A stretch of DNA of 11,676 nt from Brevundimonas sp. (lineage in GTDB: Bacteria > Pseudomonadota > Alphaproteobacteria > Caulobacterales > Caulobacteraceae). The notes under the pieces were generated by a model. The model was not told the DNA's origin. It worked only from the letters and a program-made list of their open reading frames with translations, and did not search any database. The stretch spans positions 1 to 11,676 of the forward strand of contig JADCBH010000381.1 in assembly GCA_020253595.1 (NCBI GenBank). Reading direction: 5' to 3'. Shown in pieces: positions 5,396-11,564 of this stretch (positions are counted from its first letter, which is position 1; every line of letters begins with the position of its first letter). The position numbers were made by a program, and so were the translations under genes.

Positions 5396-6445
5396 TCAGC
5401 CCTTCAGAGCCTTGGGTAAGATGGAAGGCTGGCATGGACGCACTTCCAAAGCGCCGGAGACGGAGCGCACATCTAGCGTCGGCCAGCACAGCCTGAGCTT
5501 AGCGAGCTCGCGTAACGCGTCCATGCGGAAGTTCTGGACGGTGCGCTTGTCACCCGCCTGTGCTGGGTCGGACCCAAACTGGCGGTAGAGTTGGTCCCAT
5601 GAAAGCCGCTCAGGCTTCTTTCCCTGGCTGTAGAGCGTGAAGGTTTTGTAGGAAAGCCACATGTAGAGATCAAGGCCCAGAGAAGACCGGCGCAGCGTCT
5701 TTAGGATACCCATATCAATCGGCATGGGATGTGAGATGATTTCCTGGAAAAGCTCGTCGCCAATCTCGACCCAGCTTGTCCAGAGCGTGTCCTGATCCGG
5801 CTGCTTGTAATCCCACCAGAGCATTGTCTTGGGGGCAATCCGGCCCCCTGTGGAGGCCTTGCCTTCCCGCGTCTCGTAGATCATGTCGATGTGACAGTTG
5901 AACAGCCGGTCGATCTGGTTCTTGAGGCGCGTGCGGTCGCCCCTGCTCCCGCCGGAATCGCCCTTGATGCCGAGTTGCTGCATGAAGGCAGAAAGAGACT
6001 GCCCGAGGACCAGTTTCTTCTCTTGCGTGCGGACGGCCTCCGTACAGAGCCATGCGAGCAGTAGTCTAGGAAGGTTGCCGTAGGGAAGCTTATTGTCGCC
6101 GCCTGCGATCATGATGAGTTTGTAAGGGCCGTTCTGGCGTTTGTACTGCATCCGGTCGCCCGGATCGGTGCGCGGCAACGAACAGAGCGTCAGCATCCGA
6201 GCCATGAAGCCCATGTCCTGACTTCCGCCCTCGCCTAGCCTAACCAGCTCCGTAACCTGCTGCAGCCGGGTGTAGTGGTGTCGTCCTTGCGCGGTGATTT
6301 CGTTGCCGCTAAGGACGAGCTTTGGCTTCTTTGGGAGAAGCGACTTTTGCTCGGCCAACACCTCCAGGCCTGGCAACATATCGCCAACGGACACCAATCC
6401 ACCTGACGATTCCTTGCCTTCCTTCCTGTCTCTCTTGGAACGCAT
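5396..6445 (-). CDS. repA: Plasmid replication initiator, RepA_C family
   Basis: A 349-residue protein similar in pattern to plasmid RepA proteins of PF04796. A charged N-terminal tail is followed by a central part with KLPYGNLPRLLLAWLCTEAV (about 118-137) and LVLGQSLSAFMQQLGI, a winged-helix signature of this family. Next come LKNQIDRLFNCHI, then a second winged-helix-like part with LGLDLYMWLSYKTF and LSWDQLYRQFG. It should bind the iterons just beyond its own 3' end and load the host replisome. The start is well supported: GAAAGGA lies about 5 bases before the ATG at 6445. The 17-base element at 6471-6487, containing the perfect palindrome AAGTATACTT, lies immediately upstream and also occurs before parA, suggesting shared regulation. 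The gene follows the RHH gene by 37 bases. There is no sign of damage. Confidence 0.87.
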   Translation of the reverse strand: MRSKRDRKEGKESSGGLVSVGDMLPGLEVLAEQKSLLPKKPKLVLSGNEITAQGRHHYTRLQQVTELVRLGEGGSQDMGFMARMLTLCSLPRTDPGDRMQYKRQNGPYKLIMIAGGDNKLPYGNLPRLLLAWLCTEAVRTQEKKLVLGQSLSAFMQQLGIKGDSGGSRGDRTRLKNQIDRLFNCHIDMIYETREGKASTGGRIAPKTMLWWDYKQPDQDTLWTSWVEIGDELFQEIISHPMPIDMGILKTLRRSSLGLDLYMWLSYKTFTLYSQGKKPERLSWDQLYRQFGSDPAQAGDKRTVQNFRMDALRELAKLRLCWPTLDVRSVSGALEVRPCQPSILPKALKG

Positions 6446-6470
6446 TAGATTCCTTTCTCTTATTCTATAT

Positions 6471-6487
6471 AAGTATACTTTGCTACT
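6471..6487 (-). promoter_or_regulatory. Upstream element of repA: 17-base repeat with palindrome AAGTATACTT
   Basis: On the plus strand the sequence AAGTATACTTTGCTACT here is identical to 7497-7513 in front of parA. The first ten bases are a perfect palindrome. It lies about 26 bases upstream of the repA ATG and overlaps the stop codon of the RHH gene. It is a candidate operator, most simply for the RHH protein. A TATAGAAT just downstream (minus strand) may be the repA -10. Confidence 0.55.
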
Positions 6488-6842
6488 TTCCTACTGTCAT
6501 CGATTGGTGCGGAGCGATTTCAGGCTTGCCATATTTGGCGAACAGGTCGTTATAGGCTTCGGCCACAAGATTGTGCAGTGTACTGCCCTGCTCAATGGCG
6601 AGAATTTTTAGCTGATCACGGACCTGTCTAGGAAAATGGGCCGTGATCGGCGCGGTATCCACCCGGCTTGGTTGTTGATAGACCTCTTTGGTCTCGTCCC
6701 CGCCATTCTTCGGCGCAGCTTCTTCACCCTTGCGGAGAGTGGCAGGGCTGCCTGTGCGGAAAGGCGCGGCGGTCGCGCGGCGGGTGCTACCGCCGATTTC
6801 AGCCAACGCGGCGGCGAGATCGGGCTTTTGCTTTTGAGTCAT
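6483..6842 (-). CDS. Ribbon-helix-helix partition/centromere-binding protein (ParG-type partner of ParA)
   Basis: A 119-residue protein with a flexible, basic, Ala/Gly-rich N-terminus of about 70 residues and a C-terminal ribbon-helix-helix domain: PITAHFPRQVRDQLKILA, then EQGSTLHNLVAEAYNDLFAKYGKP. This is the antitoxin-like RHH domain (as in PF20605) common in small plasmid proteins directly after ParA. Long unstructured N-terminus plus RHH is the ParG architecture, in which the tail stimulates ParA ATPase and the RHH binds the centromere. The start has TAGGAG 9 bases upstream of the ATG at 6842. It sits between parA (49 bases away) and repA. The repeated AAGTATA half-sites before all three genes are the natural targets for such a tandem-site RHH protein. 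It could instead be purely a copy-number or operon regulator. Confidence 0.75.
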   Translation of the reverse strand: MTQKQKPDLAAALAEIGGSTRRATAAPFRTGSPATLRKGEEAAPKNGGDETKEVYQQPSRVDTAPITAHFPRQVRDQLKILAIEQGSTLHNLVAEAYNDLFAKYGKPEIAPHQSMTVGK

Positions 6843-6870
6843 TTGCTACTTCTCCTATTTGAGACTTGTC

Positions 6871-6899
6871 TATAATGCTGATTATATACTTTTATACTT
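6871..6899. promoter_or_regulatory. Putative operator of the RHH gene: TATAAT/ATTATA palindrome and tandem TATACTT
   Basis: Between parA and the RHH gene there is an inverted repeat TATAAT (6871-6876) and ATTATA (6881-6886) with a 4-base loop. Two direct TATACTT copies follow (6885-6891, 6893-6899), 8 bases apart and reaching into the last parA codons. Tandem 7-8-base half-sites are how RHH proteins commonly bind. A TATAAT on the minus strand could be a -10 for a second promoter. Confidence 0.4.
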
Positions 6900-7485
6900 C
6901 TCGCACTTCTTCGGCTGCTTTGCCGGATGGATCGTACTCGAGAACACTCCGGCCCATGGCGGCTGAGTCGCCAAACGCGGTTCGACTGCCCAGCATGAAT
7001 GGGCTGACGGGCATTCCCATACCCTGGATGGCTTCTAGCGCTTCCTGTTGTCTGGTTTGGCGCGGCGGGACCGCGTTCAATACGACAAGAGCCGGCTTTC
7101 CTCCTGCAAGGGAGATGATCTCGCGGCTATTGGGGATCGTTTCCATGTCATAAATCTGCGGTCGGCAAGGAATAATGACCAGATCGGCCAGCTTGGCTGC
7201 CGCTAACGCGGATTGCTCGGACCTGGCAGGGGTGTCGATAATGGCAAGGTCAACGCCGCTCTCTGCGGCTTTTTCAAGCGCCTTTTGAAGCCGGGCTGGC
7301 TGCGCATCGACAATGACGGGGGAATCCATTTTGCGCCGGTCGCCCCAATTGCAGGCGGTCGCCTGCGGGTCGAGATCAATAATGACAGCAATCAAACCAG
7401 CCTGCTGTGCTGCTACGGCGAGCGACAAAGCAAGAGTGGTTTTTCCGGTTCCGCCTTTCTGGGCGACGAGAGCGATAGTTTTCAT
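6892..7485 (-). CDS. parA: Small ParA partition ATPase (type Ib)
   Basis: A 197-residue protein with the full ParA motif set: deviant Walker A KGGTGKT at 10-16, switch I DLDPQATA from Asp37, and the Walker B-like LAIIDTPA with Asp84, followed by LVIIPCRP. It lacks an N-terminal helix-turn-helix, so it is the short type Ib kind that relies on a separate small DNA-binding protein for autoregulation. That partner is the RHH gene just downstream. Type Ib ParA proteins use ATP-dependent DNA binding to move plasmid copies apart. The ATG at 7485 has AGG about 8 bases upstream and the 17-base AAGTATACTTTGCTACT element (plus strand 7497-7513) a few bases further, which fits an autoregulated promoter. 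The gene order parA, RHH, repA on one strand suggests a single replication-partition operon. Confidence 0.88.
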   Translation of the reverse strand: MKTIALVAQKGGTGKTTLALSLAVAAQQAGLIAVIIDLDPQATACNWGDRRKMDSPVIVDAQPARLQKALEKAAESGVDLAIIDTPARSEQSALAAAKLADLVIIPCRPQIYDMETIPNSREIISLAGGKPALVVLNAVPPRQTRQQEALEAIQGMGMPVSPFMLGSRTAFGDSAAMGRSVLEYDPSGKAAEEVREV

Positions 7486-7697
7486 AAGACACCTACAAGT
7501 ATACTTTGCTACTCCGAGATTTAGCTAGAAGGATATAAGGATACATGAAGTCAAGATGGCTCAATGCCGGCGAACAATGATAATCGCGCTAAGAGCGAAA
7601 AGCGCCGTATCCGGGATACCGCGCGCTAGACAAGGATAGTGGTAGCAAGACCTTCAAAGCGCCGAGTCTGTCGCGCCTGATTAGGGCTGGCGGCGAG
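7486..7697. other. Non-coding stretch upstream of parA; candidate partition site
   Basis: No gene is supported here. It contains the 17-base parA upstream element (7497-7513), three AAGGATA copies (7529-7535, 7537-7543, 7632-7638), and a 13-base perfect palindrome, GTATCC-G-GGATAC, at 7607-7619 whose arm also occurs at 7539-7544. Centromeres of type Ib systems often lie upstream of parA as short repeats, so these are candidates. No convincing terminator for scpA or -35/-10 pair was found. Confidence 0.35.
7497..7513 (-). promoter_or_regulatory. parA upstream element, identical to the one before repA
   Basis: AAGTATACTTTGCTACT matches 6471-6487 exactly. Its nearest edge is 11 bases from the parA start. 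Read on the minus strand, TATACT could serve as a -10, so a bound repressor would block transcription. A shorter part, TTTGCTACT, also lies directly at the start codon of the RHH gene (6842-6850). Confidence 0.55.
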
Positions 7698-8459
7698 TTA
7701 GTCGGACGGGAATGGGCACTGCGGAGCCAGAAGAATGTCGGCGAACGCCTCTGTTTGCAGAATACGGAGCTGCTGGTTGCGGGCCATATCGAGGACGGCG
7801 AGGAACAGGGAGACGCGGCGGAGAGGGGATGGTTGCTCGGCGAGCAAGCGCGTCGCATCGAGTTCGGCAACGCCTGCGGTAAACTGCGCTCGCAAGTATC
7901 CGGTCATCTCGGCGACGGTGATGACCTCTTCTTCGGGCGGGAAGCTTTGGCGCCATAGCCGCCGTTCGCGGCTGTATTGGGAGGCCCAGCGGGCGAGATC
8001 GCGGGCTTGTTGGGTGAGGTCCGAGACGCTGACGAACGGCGGATCGAGTTCCTCTTCGGACTCCGCTTCCTCCTGAAACGCTGGATCGCCGCCGCGGGAG
8101 AGTCGGCCAGCTTCCTCAGAAAGGCGCTGGTTGAGATCCTCGGCGGCCTGTTGGCGATGGGCGAGGAGCAGGCTGACGATCTCTTCGCGGACCGGATCGG
8201 CGGCGACGGCGGTGGGCGCGCCGGCCGGTGGGAGGAGCAGGGAGCGCGACTTCCAGTGAATCAGCGTCGCCGCCAGCAGGATCCAGTCGATGTCGAGCGG
8301 CCGCTGCTGAGCAGCCGCCGCTTCCATGTAGTCGAGATAGCGGGCGACGAGCGGGGCGAGCGCCACCTCTTCGATCGCGATCTTCTGGCGCCGGACCTCG
8401 TCGAGGAGGAGATCGAGCGGGCCGTCGAAGGGTTCCTGGGGCAGGCAAGCGGCGCTCAC
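7698..8459 (-). CDS. scpA: ScpA-family kleisin (segregation and condensation protein A)
   Basis: A 253-residue protein with a clear ScpA N-terminus: FDGPLDLLLDEVRRQKIAIEEVALAPLVARYLDYM, then LDIDWILLAATLIHWKSRSLLLPP (split here by position: about residues 11-45 and 55-78). The middle is acidic and low-complexity. The C-terminal winged helix follows, with ITVAEMTGYLRAQF and RVSLFLAVLDMARNQQLRILQTEAFADILL. ScpA bridges SMC heads and holds ScpB in the bacterial condensin. The start is GTG 8459, overlapping the TGA of the upstream HTH gene (GTGA), so the two are coupled. No ScpB is adjacent, which is unusual because scpA and scpB are normally neighbours, and no SMC is present. It may be an accessory copy that uses the host SMC, or part of a chromid-like segregation system. 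Length is normal and both ends look intact. Confidence 0.86.
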   Translation of the reverse strand: MSAACLPQEPFDGPLDLLLDEVRRQKIAIEEVALAPLVARYLDYMEAAAAQQRPLDIDWILLAATLIHWKSRSLLLPPAGAPTAVAADPVREEIVSLLLAHRQQAAEDLNQRLSEEAGRLSRGGDPAFQEEAESEEELDPPFVSVSDLTQQARDLARWASQYSRERRLWRQSFPPEEEVITVAEMTGYLRAQFTAGVAELDATRLLAEQPSPLRRVSLFLAVLDMARNQQLRILQTEAFADILLAPQCPFPSD

Positions 8460-8983
8460 AGCTCCGGCTCCGTACCCTCGAAAAACTCCTCGCGGTTGGC
8501 CCCAGCGGCGTGCAGAAACTCGGCCAGTTGGGCCATCAGATCCGCACCGTCTTCGTAGAGGATCTCGAACCGCCCCGGGCCTTGCCCAACCGCCCGCCGC
8601 CAGGTGAGGGACGAGGGCAAAGCGTCCAACCTAGGCCGCGGCACCTCGGGAAAGGCCGCGCGGGCCCGAAACTGCCGGGCGGCGGTCTCCGTCCGGGCTT
8701 GGGCCAAGTGTTGGGCGACGCCTTCCCGCTGACGGCGATAGGCGGCATAGGCGCTGCCGGCGGCCACCGCTTCCAGCTGGACAAGCAGGGCCTCGCGGGG
8801 GAGGGAAAGGGCGTCATTGCGGACGATGGCCCCGAACTTGTGCAAGAGCCGGATGCTGTCGCGCTCGCTGGTCCCGAACAGCGCCCCCACCTCGGCGCGG
8901 CCGAGCCAATCTAGATCCTCGGCGGCGCCGAGGGTAGCGAGGATGGAGTCGAGCTGGTCATACCAATTAGGAGCGCGAGCCAT
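8456..8983 (-). CDS. Unknown HTH protein coupled to scpA
   Basis: I do not recognise this 175-residue protein as a named family. Residues about 26-70 (WLGRAEVGALFGTSERDSIRLL, then GAIVRNDALSLPREALL) resemble a MerR/excisionase-type helix-turn-helix with a short wing. A helical Arg/Gln/Ala-rich stretch follows (about 78-110), and then a C-terminal part containing GPGRFEILYEDGADLMAQLAEFLHAAG. It is not a recognisable ScpB, which would carry two winged helices of another pattern. Its TGA overlaps the scpA GTG, so it is made at a matched level with the kleisin and may be its DNA-binding or ScpB-like partner. No purine-rich ribosome-binding site precedes the ATG at 8983. The GC-rich codon use matches scpA. 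The function is unknown; a role as DNA-site adaptor is only inference. Confidence 0.6.
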   Translation of the reverse strand: MARAPNWYDQLDSILATLGAAEDLDWLGRAEVGALFGTSERDSIRLLHKFGAIVRNDALSLPREALLVQLEAVAAGSAYAAYRRQREGVAQHLAQARTETAARQFRARAAFPEVPRPRLDALPSSLTWRRAVGQGPGRFEILYEDGADLMAQLAEFLHAAGANREEFFEGTEPEL

Positions 8984-9164
8984 GAGGAGAAGGAGGGGAG
9001 ACCGCCGCCGGAGCGGAAAAAAGGTCCTTGGCGGGAGTGTAGACGAAGTGGCACGGTTCTGTCAGTAGGAAGGAAACGGCGCGGTTTCTAGGTCGTGATA
9101 ATGGAAGCGTATCGCGACTCAGGCGGCCCGCCGCCTGCTACACTGGGTCCCAATCCCCCTCGCC
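8984..9164. promoter_or_regulatory. Divergent intergenic region with a strong palindrome
   Basis: This 181-base gap separates the minus-strand HTH/scpA pair from the plus-strand recombinase pair and must hold both promoters. CAGGCGGC (9120-9127) and GCCGCCTG (9130-9137) form an 8-base perfect inverted repeat with a 2-base centre. TACACT at 9139-9144 is a fair -10 for the plus strand, but no good -35 is seen. The palindrome next to this -10 looks like an operator, possibly for the divergent HTH protein or the recombinase. Confidence 0.4.
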
Positions 9165-9506
9165 ATGTCCCCCCTCGCCCGCTCCTGGATCACCGCCGCA
9201 CCATCCCCCCTTGTCTGCGAACACGCCCTCGACCGCGCCTTCCTCCTGCAGACCAAAACCGCCCTCCGCCGGCTGGCGGCGGAAAAAGGCATCGATCTCA
9301 CCCGCGAACGGGTCTCGCTTTGGCGCCTAGGCGGTGGCCAGCAGTTGGAACACCTGGCCAGCACCCGCTCTTTCTACCAGGCCGTGCAATTGGCCGAGAC
9401 CTTGGGCGAAGATCTTTTTCTGTTCGACGCGCCCGCGGGCGACGTACTCACCCTCGTTGCCGCCGGCGACGAGTTTCCTTTGGCCGCCGCCGGGGAAGGG
9501 AAGTAG
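9165..9506 (+). CDS. Small unknown protein in an operon with the recombinase
   Basis: A 113-residue protein I cannot assign. It starts with a Pro/Ala-rich stretch, then has a helical region with FLLQTKTALRRLAAEKGIDL, then SLWRLGGGQQLEHLASTRSFYQAVQLAETLGEDLFLF, and ends in a hydrophobic, Ala/Gly-rich tail. No signal peptide, metal site or catalytic motif is evident. It stops only 3 bases before the recombinase ATG, and its last codons hold that gene's ribosome-binding site (GGGAAG), so co-translation is likely. Codon use matches the recombinase: very GC-rich third positions. Plausible roles are a recombination-directionality or targeting partner, but nothing in the sequence proves this. It has no visible ribosome-binding site of its own and could be leaderless from the TACACT promoter. 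Confidence 0.5.
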   Translation: MSPLARSWITAAPSPLVCEHALDRAFLLQTKTALRRLAAEKGIDLTRERVSLWRLGGGQQLEHLASTRSFYQAVQLAETLGEDLFLFDAPAGDVLTLVAAGDEFPLAAAGEGK

Positions 9507-9509
9507 CCG

Positions 9510-10529
9510 ATGGGCGATTCTTCCGGCACCGCCGCCCGCCGCGCGCTCGAGGCCGAAACGGAAATCCTCGCGCTCCCCGCGGCGGCTCCACATAAGGATG
9601 TAGCCGGGCTGGCCGCGCTCGTCGACCAGGCCGAAGCGTATCTGCGCCAAGCCCGCGCCGAAAACACCCGCCGCGCCTATGGCTCGGATTGGAAGGATTT
9701 CGAGCGCTGGTGCGCCGGGCGCCACGTGCCGGCCTGTCCGGCGGCGCCGGCGACGGTGGCGCTCTACCTGACGGCGCTGGCCGCTACCCACAAGGTCTCG
9801 ACCCTCACCCGCCGTCTGTCGGCGATCAGCCAGGTCCACCGCACGGCCGCGCTTCCTTCGCCCACCGAAGAGGCGGGCGTACGCGGGTTAATGGCCGGTA
9901 TTCGCCGCAGCCGCGGCACGGCGCCCACGGCCAAGCGGCCGCTGCTGGTGCCCGAGCTGCAGGCGCTGCTCGCCACCCTGCCCGGCAATTTGCTCGGCCT
10001 GCGCGACCGGGCGCTGCTGCTGCTCGGCTTCTCCGGCGCCTTCCGCCGCTCCGAACTCGTTTCTCTGCATGGGGAGGATGTGCTCGAAACCGGGGATGGC
10101 CTAGTGCTCACGCTCCGGCGCAGTAAAGTGGACCAGGAAGCCGCCGGGCGCTCAGTCGCCATCCCGCGGGGCAGGGAAGCAGCCACCTGCCCCGTCCAGG
10201 CTCTCGCCCGCTGGCGCGAAGCCGCCGGCATTGCCGGAGGCCCGCTCTTTGTTCGCGTCAACCGCCATGGCCACCTTCTGCCGCACCGGCTCTCCGGCGA
10301 AGCCGTGGCGCTGGTCGTCAAGCGGTACGCTGCCGCCGCTGGTCTCGATCCCACCGAGTTTGCTGGCCACAGTCTTCGCGCGGGCCTCGCCACTTCGGCC
10401 GCCATTGCCGGCAAGTCCGAACGCGCCATCATGAACCAGACCGGCCACAAATCCACCGCCACCCTCCGCCGCTACATCCGCGATGCCAACCTCTTTCGCG
10501 ACAATGCCGCCGAGGGGATCGGACTGTAG
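9510..10529 (+). CDS. Tyrosine recombinase/integrase (XerC/D-like)
   Basis: A 339-residue tyrosine recombinase with an N-terminal SAM-like core-binding domain (about 35-130: AEAYLRQARAENTRRAYGSD, then WKDFERWC) and a catalytic domain with every key residue: Arg179 in FRRSEL, Lys206 in RRSKVDQE, His287 and Arg290 in GHSLRAGL, His313 in TGHKS and the nucleophile Tyr322 in RRYIRD. It should cut and rejoin DNA at specific sites through a 3'-phosphotyrosine. The ATG at 9510 has GGGAAG 6 bases upstream and follows the small gene by 3 bases. It could resolve plasmid multimers, integrate the element, or act in rearrangement. No attachment or dif-like site was identified. It is complete and appears active. 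It diverges from the HTH/scpA pair across a 181-base gap. Confidence 0.87.
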   Translation: MGDSSGTAARRALEAETEILALPAAAPHKDVAGLAALVDQAEAYLRQARAENTRRAYGSDWKDFERWCAGRHVPACPAAPATVALYLTALAATHKVSTLTRRLSAISQVHRTAALPSPTEEAGVRGLMAGIRRSRGTAPTAKRPLLVPELQALLATLPGNLLGLRDRALLLLGFSGAFRRSELVSLHGEDVLETGDGLVLTLRRSKVDQEAAGRSVAIPRGREAATCPVQALARWREAAGIAGGPLFVRVNRHGHLLPHRLSGEAVALVVKRYAAAAGLDPTEFAGHSLRAGLATSAAIAGKSERAIMNQTGHKSTATLRRYIRDANLFRDNAAEGIGL

Positions 10530-10546
10530 AAGAGTCTTCAACTCTT
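10530..10546 (+). terminator. Short hairpin after the recombinase gene
   Basis: AAGAGT (10530-10535) pairs with ACTCTT (10541-10546) around CTTCA, directly after the recombinase stop. There is no proper T-run (the next bases are TGTGG), so termination would be weak. The hairpin abuts the inferred left end of the insertion-sequence remnant, which may have displaced the original T-run. Confidence 0.3.
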
Positions 10547-10708
10547 TGTGGAAATGACCATGCTCTCAGCGCGCGAAGTGCGCATCATTTGCAAATCGTT
10601 ACGCCAGACAATTTGCAACGTGACACCCAAGACCATAAAGGTGATGTGCACAAACAAGCGGAAACATTCGCTTTCTAGCTGAACGCCGGTGAAGCTGGCG
10701 CGGTTCGA

Positions 10709-11530
10709 CTAGCGCCAAAGACTGTCACTTGCAGTACCGCCGAAATCAGTTAAGCGCTCGCTCCGGCCATTATGCAGATAGGATAGTGCCTCTGAAGGTA
10801 GGCCTACCCGGTCCAAAATTGTGAGGATGTCGGGGACGCCACAGACAATCCAGCGCGGATCTTCCTTCCGCCAGATCGCTTGGCGCAAAGCCAAGGAGCT
10901 ATGCAGAGCAGACGGGTCTTCAAAAGATAGGAAGTATCCAGCAATAGCGCGGCTATAGTCGTCGATGACAACCGTGAGCCAGGGTTTGGCGAATTCACCA
11001 TCTGGCCGGATAAGAAGAATATCCAGCGGCGTGTGATCGGCCTGCCAGATTGCATTGGGTCCAGCAGCTTCCCGGCGATGAATCAGTTCGAAAGTATCGC
11101 TGTAGGATTTGGTCCCCTTGTGGGCGAGCATCACGAGATCGGCAGGCAACTCACGGACAATCCGATAAACCAGCCAATAGCTCGGCGGGTTTTCTCCGAG
11201 CTTCTCGGCCAATCGTTGGACCTGCCGGTATAGAGCCGTGATGGGAAGCGGAGGTGTTTGTAAGGCAAGTCCTTCGATTGCCTTGCGTATGGCCTCGGAA
11301 ATACCCCGTCGTCCTCTACTATCGGCACGCTTCTTGCGAACGAGAGCGGCCAGGCCAAATCGTTGATATTGCGCAACCCAACGTTGCGCGGTTCGAAAGG
11401 GGATATCCGCCTCCGCAGCAACCACTCGCAAGGATCGCTTTTCTTCCAGATGCGGCCGGAGCAGTTGGAAACGCTCGAGCGCGACCTTCCTTGCACTTTC
11501 CGGAAATCCAGCCAGCGGCGGTTGCTCCAC
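10709..11530 (-). pseudogene. Truncated Mu/rve-type transposase
   Basis: From GTG 11530 the frame is 273 residues. Residues 15-70 form a helix-turn-helix region (KRSLRVVAAEADIPFRTAQRW and FGLAALVRKKRADSRG). A catalytic core then begins with IWQADHTPLDILL, giving the first catalytic Asp165, and continues with WLTVVIDDYSRAIAGYF. The family pattern runs normally to RWIVCGVPDIL (ends at residue 236), where one expects the YTDHGSD block with the second Asp and later the catalytic Glu. Instead there are about 37 unrelated residues to a stop. The second Asp and Glu and the Mu C-terminal domain are absent, so it cannot be active. An in-frame TAA lies four codons upstream of the GTG, so the N-terminus is near complete. 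The join at about position 10820 marks a deletion or insertion. It is a remnant of the enclosing element. Confidence 0.75.
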
Positions 11531-11558
11531 GTTTAAAGCTTACGCCACTTACCGGGGT

Positions 11559-11564
11559 GTGGCG
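11559..11564. repeat. Arm of an inverted repeat near the right end of the insertion sequence
   Basis: GTGGCG here matches CGCCAC at 11543-11548 as an inverted repeat with a 10-base spacer. It overlaps the inferred transposase-binding motif at 11556-11581 and lies just upstream of the transposase start, so it may also serve as its operator. Confidence 0.3.

Noticed and set aside
7977..8914. Long plus-strand open frames opposite scpA and the HTH gene
   Set aside because: They are shadows caused by high GC third positions; products are Arg/Gly/Pro-rich without domains, while the minus-strand frames have clear family motifs and coupling.
8456..8983. Calling the scpA-linked gene scpB
   Set aside because: Position suits, but the sequence shows one MerR/excisionase-like HTH and none of the ScpB pattern that I can see.
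9327..10541. Minus-strand open frames opposite the recombinase
   Set aside because: The plus-strand gene has all catalytic residues; the antisense products are low-complexity and unrecognisable.
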